A stretch of 64,000 nt of DNA from Sphingomonas ginsenosidivorax (GTDB taxonomy: Bacteria > Pseudomonadota > Alphaproteobacteria > Sphingomonadales > Sphingomonadaceae). Shown here one piece after another: positions 12,319-20,169 of this stretch (its first letter is position 1; each line of letters starts with the position of its first letter). Both the position numbers and the translations under genes were made by a program. The stretch is taken from NCBI RefSeq assembly GCF_007995065.1, contig NZ_VOQR01000001.1, positions 3,165,001 to 3,229,000 on the forward strand, given 5' to 3'. The notes beneath the pieces were generated by a model. It saw only the letters and a list, made by a program, of their open reading frames with translations, did not search any database and was not told where the DNA came from.

Positions 12319-13274
12319 AGCCGTTTACCTATGAGCGGGCCAAAACCCCTGCAGCGGCAGCGGCCGCGGTTGCGCGCAATCCCGGCGCGAAATTCATCGC
12401 CGGCGGCACCAACCTCCTCGACCTGATGAAGTTGCAGATCGAAGCGCCACAGTATCTGGTTGACGTGCAGGACCTCAAGCTCGACCGGATCGAGCGAACC
12501 GGCGACGGTCTGCGCATCGGTGCGCTCGTCACCAACACCGCACTCGCGTCCGACCCGATCGTGCGCCGCGATTACGGCGTCCTTTCCCGTGCGATCGTCG
12601 CGGGCGCAAGCGGTCAGCTGCGCAACAAGGCAACGACCGCGGGCAATCTGCTCCAGCGCACGCGCTGCCCCTATTTCTACGATACCAATCAGGCGTGCAA
12701 CAAGCGCAAGCCGGGGTCGGGCTGTGCGGCGATCGGCGGCTATAGCCGGCAGTTGGGCGTAATCGGCACAAGCGACGCCTGCATCGCGACCTATCCCGGC
12801 GACATGGCGGTCGCGATGCGGGTGCTCGATGCGACGATCGAGACGGTGCGCAGCGACGGCACCACGCGAGACATTCCGATCGCCGATTTCCATGTCTTGC
12901 CCGCAGCGACGCCGCATATCGAGACTGTGCTCGCCCCGGGTGAGCTCATCACTGCGGTGACCCTGCCGCGGCCGATCGGCGGCACGCACGTCTATCGCAA
13001 GGTTCGCGACCGCGCATCCTATGCCTTCGCGCTGGTCTCGGTAGCGGCCGTCATCAACAAGGATGGCAGCGGTCGCGTCGCGGTTGGCGGTGTAGCGCCC
13101 ATGCCCTGGCGGGTCGCGGCGGCCGAGGCGCAGCTGCAGCGTGGCGCCAAGACGGTGACGGGCAGCTTGCTGGCAGGCGCCAGACCGCGTCCCGACAATG
13201 CCTTCAAGATCACGCTGGTCGAACGCGCGCTGGGCGCCGTCCTGGCCGATGCCAAGATAGGAGACGCCGCATGA
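12315..13274 (+). CDS. paoB: Aldehyde oxidoreductase, FAD subunit PaoB
   Basis: A 319-residue FAD-binding subunit, almost the same length as E. coli PaoB. The FAD-binding motif is [15 protein letters not shown] near residue 30. A Cys-containing insertion around residues 116-136 (RCPYFYD, QACNKR, GSGCAA) followed by [11 protein letters not shown] matches the extra [4Fe-4S] site that distinguishes PaoB from ordinary xanthine dehydrogenase flavoproteins. It passes electrons from the molybdenum and iron-sulfur centres to the acceptor. Four-base overlaps at both ends (12315-12318 and 13271-13274) tie it to paoA and paoC. Confidence 0.95.
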   Translation: MKPFTYERAKTPAAAAAAVARNPGAKFIAGGTNLLDLMKLQIEAPQYLVDVQDLKLDRIERTGDGLRIGALVTNTALASDPIVRRDYGVLSRAIVAGASGQLRNKATTAGNLLQRTRCPYFYDTNQACNKRKPGSGCAAIGGYSRQLGVIGTSDACIATYPGDMAVAMRVLDATIETVRSDGTTRDIPIADFHVLPAATPHIETVLAPGELITAVTLPRPIGGTHVYRKVRDRASYAFALVSVAAVINKDGSGRVAVGGVAPMPWRVAAAEAQLQRGAKTVTGSLLAGARPRPDNAFKITLVERALGAVLADAKIGDAA

Positions 13275-15469
13275 AATTCGACAAGGCTGCAGGCAAGAAC
13301 CCGATCGACCAGCTCAAGGTGGTCGGCAAACCGGTGGACCGGATCGATGGCCCGCTAAAGGTAACCGGCACTGCGCCCTACGCCTATGAGCGCCACGATG
13401 TGGTCCCGAACCAGGCGTACGGCGTGATCCTCGGTGCCGCGATCGCCAAGGGCCGGATCAACGCGATCGACCTGAGCGCCGCACGTGCCGCGCCGGGCGT
13501 GATCGGAATCGTGACGCACGAGAATGCCGGGCATGTCGGTGTCGGTGATTTCTACACGGCGCGGCCGCTCGCCGGCCCTGCCGTCGACCATTATCATCAG
13601 GCGGTCGCCGTGGTGGTTGCGGAGACCTTCGAGCAGGCGCGCTACGCCGCAAGCCTGATACGGGTCGATTACGCCCGGACCCCCGGCGCGTTCGACCTGG
13701 AGACGGCACGTGTATCCGGCGTCGAACCGAAGGCCTTTCCCGATACCCATGTCGGCGATTTCGACACGGCCTATGCTGCTGCGCCGGTGAAGGTCGATGC
13801 GACCTACACCACGCCCGACCACGCGCATGTCATGATGGAGCCGCATGCGACGATCGCAGCCTGGGAAGGCGACAAGGTGACTTTGTGGACGTCGATCCAG
13901 ATCGTTCAATGGGGTTTGCGCGATTTTGCCAAGATCATGGGAATGCCGAAGGAAAATATCCGCATCGACTCGCCGTTCATCGGCGGCGGGTTCGGCGGCA
14001 AGGCGACCATATTGTCGGACGCGGTGATGGCCGCGCTGGCGGCCCGTGCGGTCGGGCGTCCCGTCAAGGTCACGCTCGCACGCCCGCATCTGTTCAACAA
14101 CACGACGCACCGCGCCGCGACGATCCAGCGCTTGCGAATCGGTGCGACCAGCGACGGCCGCATCACTGCCTTCGGCCACGACGCCTGGGACGGAAACTTG
14201 CCGGGAGGGATCTCGGAACGCGCGCCGTTGCCCGGATTGCTGCTCTACGCGGGCGCCAATCGCCGCACGACGGTACGGCAGACGCAACTCGATCTGCCAG
14301 AAGCGAGCGCCATGCGCGCACCGGGCGAAGCGCCGGGCCTGATGGCAATCGAGATCGCGATGGACGAACTCGCCGAGAAGCTCGGCATGGACCCGGTCGC
14401 GCTGCGCATCCTGAACGACACGCAGGTAAACCCGGCCGAACCCACCACGCGCTTCACGATCCGGCAGCTGCCGGAGGCGTTCCGCACCGGCGCCGAGCGA
14501 TTTGGCTGGGACAGGCGTTCGGCCAAGCCCGGAACGGTGCGTGACGGCCGCTGGCTCGTCGGAATGGGCACCGCGGCGGCGATCCGCGGCGGGCCGGTCA
14601 GTCCGTCCGGCGCGCGGGTGACGCTGACAATGGCAGGCCGGATCCTCGTCGAATCCGACATGACCGACATCGGCACCGGCAGCTACACCATCATGGGGCA
14701 GACCGCCGCGGAGATGCTCGGCGTCCCCGTCGACCGAGTCGACGTGCGCATCGGCGACTCCGCGTTCCCGGCGGCGAGCGGCTCGCTAGGCCAGCGCGGC
14801 GCCGCCAGCGCCACCAGCGGCGTCTATGCCGCGAGCGTCAAACTGCGCGAGGCGATCGCACAGCGAATGGGGCTGAACGCCCGGGACACCGGTTTTGCGG
14901 ACGGCAAGGTGCTGAGCGGACATCGGGCTATCCCGCTCGACGAGGCGGCACGCGGCGGCGCGATCGTCGGCGAAGACAGTATGACCTATGACGACGCGTA
15001 CATGAAATCGATGGAGCGGCAGACGTTCGGCGCGCACTTCGTCGAGCTGGGGGTCGATGCGATGACCGGGGAAGTCCGAATGCGCCGGATGCTCGCGGTG
15101 TGTGCCGGCGGCCGGATACTCAACCCGAAGACCGCGCGCAGCCAGGTCATCGGCGCGATGACGATGGGCGTCGGCGCCGCGCTGATGGAGGAACTCGCGG
15201 TCGACAAGCGCTTCGGCTTCTTCGTCAACCACGACATGGCGGGCTACGAAGTGCCGGTCCATGCCGACATCCCGCGTCAGGACGTGATCTTCCTCGACGA
15301 GCTCGATCCCGACGCCTCGCCGATGAAGGCCAAGGGCGTGGGTGAGCTCGGCATCTGCGGCGTCGCCGCGGCGATTGCCAACGCCATCTACAACGCCACC
15401 GGCGTCCGCGTGCGCGACTACCCGATCACGCTGGACAAGTTCCTGGACCGGCTACCAGCCGTGGCCTGA
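13271..15469 (+). CDS. paoC: Aldehyde oxidoreductase, molybdopterin subunit PaoC
   Basis: A 732-residue catalytic subunit, the same length as E. coli PaoC, predicted to oxidise aldehydes (aromatic ones in E. coli) to acids. Molybdopterin-contact motifs include [12 protein letters not shown] (about residue 238), [12 protein letters not shown], and [10 protein letters not shown]. The catalytic Glu is in [10 protein letters not shown] near the C-terminus. It has no signal of its own and would be exported with PaoA. The cofactor is probably molybdopterin cytosine dinucleotide, as in this family. Its position at the end of an AKR-flavodoxin operon suggests shared work on reactive aldehydes. Confidence 0.95.
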   Translation: MKFDKAAGKNPIDQLKVVGKPVDRIDGPLKVTGTAPYAYERHDVVPNQAYGVILGAAIAKGRINAIDLSAARAAPGVIGIVTHENAGHVGVGDFYTARPLAGPAVDHYHQAVAVVVAETFEQARYAASLIRVDYARTPGAFDLETARVSGVEPKAFPDTHVGDFDTAYAAAPVKVDATYTTPDHAHVMMEPHATIAAWEGDKVTLWTSIQIVQWGLRDFAKIMGMPKENIRIDSPFIGGGFGGKATILSDAVMAALAARAVGRPVKVTLARPHLFNNTTHRAATIQRLRIGATSDGRITAFGHDAWDGNLPGGISERAPLPGLLLYAGANRRTTVRQTQLDLPEASAMRAPGEAPGLMAIEIAMDELAEKLGMDPVALRILNDTQVNPAEPTTRFTIRQLPEAFRTGAERFGWDRRSAKPGTVRDGRWLVGMGTAAAIRGGPVSPSGARVTLTMAGRILVESDMTDIGTGSYTIMGQTAAEMLGVPVDRVDVRIGDSAFPAASGSLGQRGAASATSGVYAASVKLREAIAQRMGLNARDTGFADGKVLSGHRAIPLDEAARGGAIVGEDSMTYDDAYMKSMERQTFGAHFVELGVDAMTGEVRMRRMLAVCAGGRILNPKTARSQVIGAMTMGVGAALMEELAVDKRFGFFVNHDMAGYEVPVHADIPRQDVIFLDELDPDASPMKAKGVGELGICGVAAAIANAIYNATGVRVRDYPITLDKFLDRLPAVA

Positions 15470-16196
15470 AGCCTCCGATTCTACCTATCCGAAGGAGACC
15501 GTCATCGAGCACTAACGCGCCGGGCCGCAACCATCGCAGACTCCGCCGAATACTCCACCAGTACCGTTCGCATCGATCCGTGGAACGCGCAGCGCCCCCG
15601 CTCGGACCTACTGCGCGCTGGCGACCTTCGTGTCAGGCACGCAGATAACCGGCATACGCGTCCGTTGACAGCTCACTGCAGCCGAATGCCCAAACCGGGG
15701 GTCTAGTCGCTGGATCCAGAGGCAGATGAGCAATATTTACCCGCACTGACCCTCAAGACTATAAAATTTGTTGCTGCAGTCCTTTATAGTTACTGCATGA
15801 AGCTAGCACGCGTTTTCGAGACACTCAGTATTTTTACCGGGTTCTTCTTAATCCGCTCGAAACCAATACTTTGTTATCATCCCCATGGGAGAGACAGAGT
15901 AGATGGCGATTTGAACCGCGTATCCATCCCGCACCGGCGTAAACCCTAAGTGTTATCGGATCAGGGAACGTCGACAGTTACTCTCGCTTATCGATAATCG
16001 TTAAGGCAATGTCCTCGTTCGTCAAATCCGAAAGGAATAGAAACTGACGGACGGCGAGCTGGCTGAAAAGTCATATGAATTGCAAATCGATATGAGGGGT
16101 CGCGAAGCGCGGCTTCGTTAATTTATTCGCAATTTCAACATGGCTTCGGTTGCAGCGTTGTTAAGCTCAATCCAACGTGCTCCCCGAGGCTCTACG
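15470..16196. other. Gene-free AT-richer stretch
   Basis: No supported gene is visible in these 727 bases on either strand. GC falls sharply after about 15720 compared with the paoABC side. AAGGAGACC at 15493-15501 looks like a ribosome-binding site followed only by a five-codon frame, perhaps a deletion scar. The region ends at a fragment of an IS3 element, so it is probably debris of earlier insertions. Confidence 0.5.
15758..15790. promoter_or_regulatory. Perfect inverted repeat ACTATAAA-N17-TTTATAGT
   Basis: Two perfect 8-base arms, ACTATAAA (15758-15765) and TTTATAGT (15783-15790), lie in the AT-rich gene-free stretch. They could be an orphan operator or the ends of a small element. No gene nearby explains it. 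Confidence 0.3.
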
Positions 16197-16274
16197 AGTC
16201 ATAACTAGAGTTCAGGGTTGGTATCGGGCCCCTCCGGGCGGTGCTGCACCTGACGTAACCGCCGCTTTTTCCTC
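16197..16274 (-). mobile_element. Orphan right end of an IS3-family element
   Basis: The end GAGTCATAACTAGAGTTCAG matches the right end of the degenerate IS at 38979 (AGTCATAACTGGAGTCCGGG). One minus-strand frame reads RLRQVQHRPEG...NPEL, similar to the C-terminal orfB residues [12 protein letters not shown] of that element. Only about 78 bases of this copy survive, in opposite orientation to the copy that begins at 16275. Confidence 0.6.
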
Positions 16275-17180
16275 CAGTTCGAGCTAGGGTCCGACCCCGA
16301 AGAGGGGGCGGACAGATGAAGCGGAAGCAGTTTTCGGAAGAGCAGGTCACCGCGATCCTGAAGGAGGCGAGGCTGGTGCGGTGGTGACGGATCTGTGCCG
16401 GCGGCACGGGATGTCGAGCGCGACCTACTACGCCTGGAAGGCCAGGTTCGGCGGCCTGGAGGTCCCCGATGCGATGCGGCTGCTGGCGCTCGAGAACGAG
16501 AACGCCCGGCTCGAGCGGCTGTTGGCGGACGCGATGCTCGACAACGCAGGCCTGAAGGACCTGCTATCAGAAGAATGGTGAGGCCTGCCGCGAAGCGGGA
16601 AGCTGTCGCGCATCTCCAGACGGCGCTGGGGATGAGCGAATGGCAGGCGTGTGCAGTCGTCGGGGCGGATCGCAAAAGCATGCAGTATCGCTCGTGCCGG
16701 GGCGATGATGGCGACCTGCGGTCGCGCTTGCGCGAGTTGGCCCAGCAGCGCCGGCGGTTCGGCTATGGGTGGTTGCATATCCTACTGCGTCGGGACGGCA
16801 TCACAATCAACCGCAAGAAGACCCAGCGGCTCTACCGCGAGGAAGGGCTGACGGTCAGGCGCCGGAAGGGACGAAGGCGCGCTACAGGCAGTCGGGCGCC
16901 CGCGCCAATGCTGGCGCTCCCCAACCAGCGCTGGAGCCTGGACTTCGTGCACGACCAGCTCGTGACCGACCGCCGGTTCCGCGTGCTCAACATCGTCGAC
17001 GACGTGACGCGCGAAGGCCTCCGGGCGGTGGTGGACACGTCGATCTCGGGCCGGCGGGTGGTGCGCGAATTGACCGATCTGATCGCCGAGCGCGGAAGGC
17101 CGAAGATGATCGTCAGCGACAATGGGACCGAACTCACCTCGAACGCAGTGCTCGCATGGTCCGGCGACGTGGGCGTCGAG
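16275..17180 (+). mobile_element. IS3-family element A, truncated at the 3' side
   Basis: The left end CCAGTTCGAGCTAGGGTCCG at 16275 matches the corresponding end of the degenerate copy near 40110 (CCAGTTTGAGCTAGAGTCCG read on the minus strand). It carries a frameshifted orfA and an orfB cut off by element B at 17181. No sequence matching its missing 3' part is found downstream of element B, so the insertion was followed by deletion. Confidence 0.75.
16316..16581 (+). pseudogene. IS3-family orfA (element A), frameshifted
   Basis: The ATG at 16316 begins MKRKQFSEEQVTAILKEA and hits a TGA after 24 codons because one G is missing near 16368 (GAGGCGAGG for GAGGCGGAGG). The following frame continues the helix-turn-helix protein normally (VTDLCRRHGMSSATYYAWKARFGG, then a leucine-zipper segment) to 16581. 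The product would be the DNA-binding OrfA that forms the OrfAB transposase. Confidence 0.75.
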
Positions 17181-17183
17181 TGA
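16575..17183 (+). pseudogene. IS3-family orfB (element A), truncated integrase
   Basis: OrfB begins with an ATG at 16575 inside the end of orfA (ATGGTGA overlap). It encodes the N-terminal helical domain, then the DDE integrase core: WSLDFVHD with the first Asp and [10 protein letters not shown] with the second. The reading ends at 17183 where element B begins (GVE then stop), so the catalytic Glu region (VESFNG in relatives) is lost. It is inactive. Confidence 0.8.
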
Positions 17184-17239
17184 CCTGCTCCCCAGACATC
17201 ATGCCATTGGTAAGTTAGCTCGTCAGATGGAGACGAGTA

Positions 17240-17503
17240 ATGCGGCGAGGCCGATTTAACGAGGATCAGATCATTGGCGTGCTGCGCGAGCATGAGGCCG
17301 GCGTGAAGACTGCCGAGCTGTGCCGGAAGCATGGGATCAGTGACGCGACGTTCTACAACTGGAAGGCGAAGTACGGCGGGATGACCGTGTCGGAGGCGGC
17401 GCGGTTGCGGGCGCTCGAGGACGAGAACCGCCGGCTGAAGAAGCTGCCGGCGGAGTCGATGCTCGACGTGTCGGCGCTGAAGGATTTGCTGGGAAAAAAC
17501 TGA
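17240..17503 (+). CDS. IS3-family OrfA (element B)
   Basis: An 87-residue DNA-binding protein with a helix-turn-helix (RFNEDQIIGVLREHEAG, then TAELCRKHGISDATFYNW) and a leucine-zipper segment (LRALEDENRRLKKL). The end GGA AAA AAC TGA contains the heptamer A AAA AAC, the standard -1 slippery site of the IS3 family, which would fuse OrfA to OrfB as GKKLTRSAERY. One Leu of the usual KLLAES segment is Pro here (KLPAES). OrfA is open, but the element cannot move on its own because OrfB is broken. Confidence 0.85.
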   Translation: MRRGRFNEDQIIGVLREHEAGVKTAELCRKHGISDATFYNWKAKYGGMTVSEAARLRALEDENRRLKKLPAESMLDVSALKDLLGKN

Positions 17504-17529
17504 CCCGGTCTGCAGAGCGCTACGCTGCG

Positions 17530-18349
17530 GTGGAGAAGCTGATGGCCGACCACAGCTTTTCCGAGCGTCGCGCCTGCAGGTTGATCGGGGTCAACCGGTC
17601 GGCGTGGCAATATGAGCCGCTTCGCGGGAAGGACGACGCTGTTCGCGTACGGATGCGCGAGATCGCGAACGAACGTCGTCGCTTCGGCTATCGACGGCTG
17701 GCGATCCTGTTGCGGAGTGAGGGCAAGGGCATGAACCTGAAGAAGGTTTACCGGCTGTATTGCGAGGAGCGGCTGACGGTGCGCAAGCGTGGCGGCCGCA
17801 AGCGCGCGCTGGGCACGCGGGCGCCGATGGCAATCCCGCAGGAACGAGACCAGCGCTGGTCGCTCGACTTCGTGTCGGATGCATTGGCCTGCGGCCGGCG
17901 GTTCCGTATGCTCAACGTCATCGACGACTACAGCCGGGAATGCATGGGGCGCCGAACGTCGCGGGCTGCCGTGCATGGTGGTCAGCGATAATGGGACCGA
18001 GCTGACCAGTCACGCCGTCCTTGCCTGGTGCCAGGACACCGGGGTCGAGTGGCATTACATCGCGCCCGGCAAGCCGCAGCAGAACGGCTTCGTCGAAAGC
18101 TTCAATGGTTGCATGCGCGACGAACTGCTCAACGAGACGCTGTTCTTCACCATCGGTCAGGCCCGCTCGATCCTGGCCCGCTGGGTCGACGACTACAACA
18201 CCGAGCGGCCCCACTCGTCGCTGGGCTACGCTACCCCGGCAGCATTTGCCGCTGGGCTCGAACAGCAACGGGCGGGGTTAACGCCGCCCGTTGCTTCATC
18301 TGCGCTCATGCGCGACAACACCGGTCGGTCTCTGGTCGCAGCTGGATGA
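17530..18349 (+). pseudogene. IS3-family orfB (element B), internal deletion
   Basis: The first part reads from a GTG at 17530 through the helical domain and [10 protein letters not shown] (first catalytic Asp) to RECM near 17945. The frame then shifts; the correct continuation ([43 protein letters not shown]) is in another frame to 18349. Aligning with element A, about 60 bases encoding roughly 20 residues between DDYSREC and AERRGLP are missing. All three DDE residues survive, but the protein cannot be made as one chain. Confidence 0.8.
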
Positions 18350-18409
18350 AAGACTGGGGTCACGTCAGTCGGTCTCTGGTTCCCGTTGGATGAAAGACAG
18401 GGCACGTCA
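18324..18409 (+). repeat. Tandem duplication of the element B right end
   Basis: GTCGGTCTCTGG...GGATGAAAGAC...CACGTCA occurs twice in direct tandem, at 18324-18367 and 18368-18409, with a few mismatches. The first copy is the end of element B. The second has no element attached, as if a related IS once inserted next to it and was lost. Confidence 0.7.
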
Positions 18410-18559
18410 GTCCGAGCCTTACTACGTCTATAGTCGATCGGTACGGGGATGGCCATTTCCACCACAACAGCTCGGCCGTCCGCTGTGTCAATCCGTTGTT
18501 CAATACACCTGTCGATACAGTGCTTAGCGTCGACTCACTGCTCTTTTGGGTAACATAGC

Positions 18560-18898
18560 TTACCGCCGAGCAGATGCCTGCGGATCTCGCGTTCGCTCAC
18601 CCGCCTCGCTGAACGAGCTAGTGGGGTCGGTCGCAGAGACATAATCGCGATCGATCCGGTTGCGCAGCCGCGAATGGAGGCGGTTCGAGACACGCGTTTC
18701 AAGTCGCGCCATTGGCGCAATATTAGTAGCTTTCCCAGTACTGGTGTTCGTAAGCCGTTGCCCCACTGTGCCGGCACTGCTTTCCGCAATGCGACCCGCC
18801 GAAACCGGAGCCTCCTGCGCCGAGGCCGGAGCATCCTGTGCCAAAACCGGGGTTAGTATACCAACAATTACAGCCATGACGATCGAAAGACGGGTCAC
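18560..18898 (-). CDS. Small exported protein closing the polysaccharide operon
   Basis: A 112-residue protein with a clear Sec signal (MTRLSIVMAVIVGILTPVLAQ), leaving a mature part of about 90 residues rich in Ser, Ala, Arg and Thr. The mature chain is low in hydrophobics and likely unstructured, with a short basic segment (SNRLHSRLRNRIDRDYV). It starts 2 bases after the stop of the preceding gene, so it is the last gene of the operon. I recognise no family. A small periplasmic accessory of polysaccharide export is possible; the position beside broken IS elements leaves open that its end has been altered. Confidence 0.6.
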   Translation of the reverse strand: MTRLSIVMAVIVGILTPVLAQDAPASAQEAPVSAGRIAESSAGTVGQRLTNTSTGKATNIAPMARLETRVSNRLHSRLRNRIDRDYVSATDPTSSFSEAGERTRDPQASARR

Positions 18899-18900
18899 GA

Positions 18901-20169
18901 TTATCGCTCCCCCACCGGGGCGAGCCGTACTTCGGTAATGCGACCAGTCAAGCCTTCTATTGCATCATTTGGTCGAGCAACCAGCGATAAACGTTGGATC
19001 GGACAATCAGCAAGGACACTGAGATGCCCGGCGAAACGCCCACCTCTATATTGAGCGGCGAGCATCTCGACCCGCCCAAGTTCACGGCCTCCCTCGCAAT
19101 CAAGCTTCCAATACAGCCGTGCCGCGGACGCCTGAGTGATGTCAGCGCTTTTCCCTCTCAGGTCATAAATTCCAGGCGGTAGATACTGGAACTGGCTGAG
19201 CAATTGCCCACCGCTGCTAGAGGGAACAGAAAGCTCAACCGCGCCTCCCTCCCTCGCCCTCAAGATCGAAACGCTCAGGCTCGTATCATCCGTAGGCACC
19301 CAATCGAACGGCGACGGCTCGACGATTGCTGTGGAAAAACGACCATCACGTAAGTGCGTTCGCGTCACCCCCGGGCGGAACGAGGCATAATAGGCCCATG
19401 CCTGATCGGGATGTGACGTCACCAGTCGCGCAACAATGATCGCCTGTGAGGGCGCCGGGATTACAATCGATCCTGCGGCGAGACGCCGAAACAGCGCAGC
19501 GACCGCCAATGGATCCTGACCATTCCCTGCAACATAGGGAATGAAGAGCTCGTTCCAGCGAGGATGTGTCAACATAATCCGCGCCAATCTCTCACGCGTA
19601 TCCACGTCCTGAATCACGGCTCCGAGAACAGGGAATAGGAGATCCGGCGCTTGGCGAGAGGTACGTAACGCGATGTCAATGTGGCGCAGCGAATTGCTGA
19701 CGTTACCTCGGACAGCCGAATCCTGAATTTGCCATAGTTCAGCCTGCAGGTTGCGCCTGGTCAGCCGCTGCACATAGTCAAATATGGGGCGTGCCCCTGA
19801 CGATCCATTTTTGAGTTGGCTATTAAGCCCCAATGCTACCAATGCTGGTACAGCAGTCACGTCACGCCTTAACGCCTGCACGGCAAGCTGACTGGCACGT
19901 TGTCGGTCAGCTTTGGTCGTTCTCGGGCCGATCAGGCTTTGAGCGAGATCTGCGAGCACCAGGCCATCCGTTGGTGCCAACGAATAAGCACGCGCTGGAT
20001 CCGAGCTACTTACTGCTAACGCCAACGCCTGTCGGCTGGCATCTACGCCAAACGCCGCAAGTCCTAGCGCTAGCGCAATCCGTACGATCCATTCGTGCCA
20101 TGATCGTACTGCGGGTACCGCAGGCAGCCAATCTGTCACTGGTCGCTCTTCAACTGGTTTTCTGCTCAT
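18901..20169 (-). CDS. Membrane-anchored polysaccharide-operon protein, unknown function
   Basis: A 422-residue protein. I place the start at ATG 20169 (MSRKPVEERP), which overlaps the last 20 bases of the wzc-like gene; the longer frame upstream only reads through that gene's Tyr/Gly tail. One N-terminal membrane segment (WIVRIALALGLAAFGVDASRQAL, residues about 27-50) is followed by a helical repeat region resembling degenerate TPRs (DPARAYSLAPTDGLVLADLAQSL). The C-terminal third looks like a beta-sandwich (PPGIYDLRGKS, then LYWKLDCEGG). Similar proteins accompany Wzc-like kinases in sphingomonad polysaccharide loci as far as I recall; no function is assigned. Confidence 0.75.
   Translation of the reverse strand: MSRKPVEERPVTDWLPAVPAVRSWHEWIVRIALALGLAAFGVDASRQALALAVSSSDPARAYSLAPTDGLVLADLAQSLIGPRTTKADRQRASQLAVQALRRDVTAVPALVALGLNSQLKNGSSGARPIFDYVQRLTRRNLQAELWQIQDSAVRGNVSNSLRHIDIALRTSRQAPDLLFPVLGAVIQDVDTRERLARIMLTHPRWNELFIPYVAGNGQDPLAVAALFRRLAAGSIVIPAPSQAIIVARLVTSHPDQAWAYYASFRPGVTRTHLRDGRFSTAIVEPSPFDWVPTDDTSLSVSILRAREGGAVELSVPSSSGGQLLSQFQYLPPGIYDLRGKSADITQASAARLYWKLDCEGGRELGRVEMLAAQYRGGRFAGHLSVLADCPIQRLSLVARPNDAIEGLTGRITEVRLAPVGER

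Larger units (their letters stand above)
17181..18367 (+). mobile_element. IS3-family element B
   Basis: An element of about 1187 bases. The left end TGACCTGCTCCCCAG at 17181 pairs with the right end, read in reverse as TGACGTGACCCCAG, ending at 18367. Inside are an intact orfA and an orfB with an internal deletion. It sits inside element A's orfB. No target-site duplication is visible (GAG on the left, GTC on the right), consistent with later rearrangement. Confidence 0.75.
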
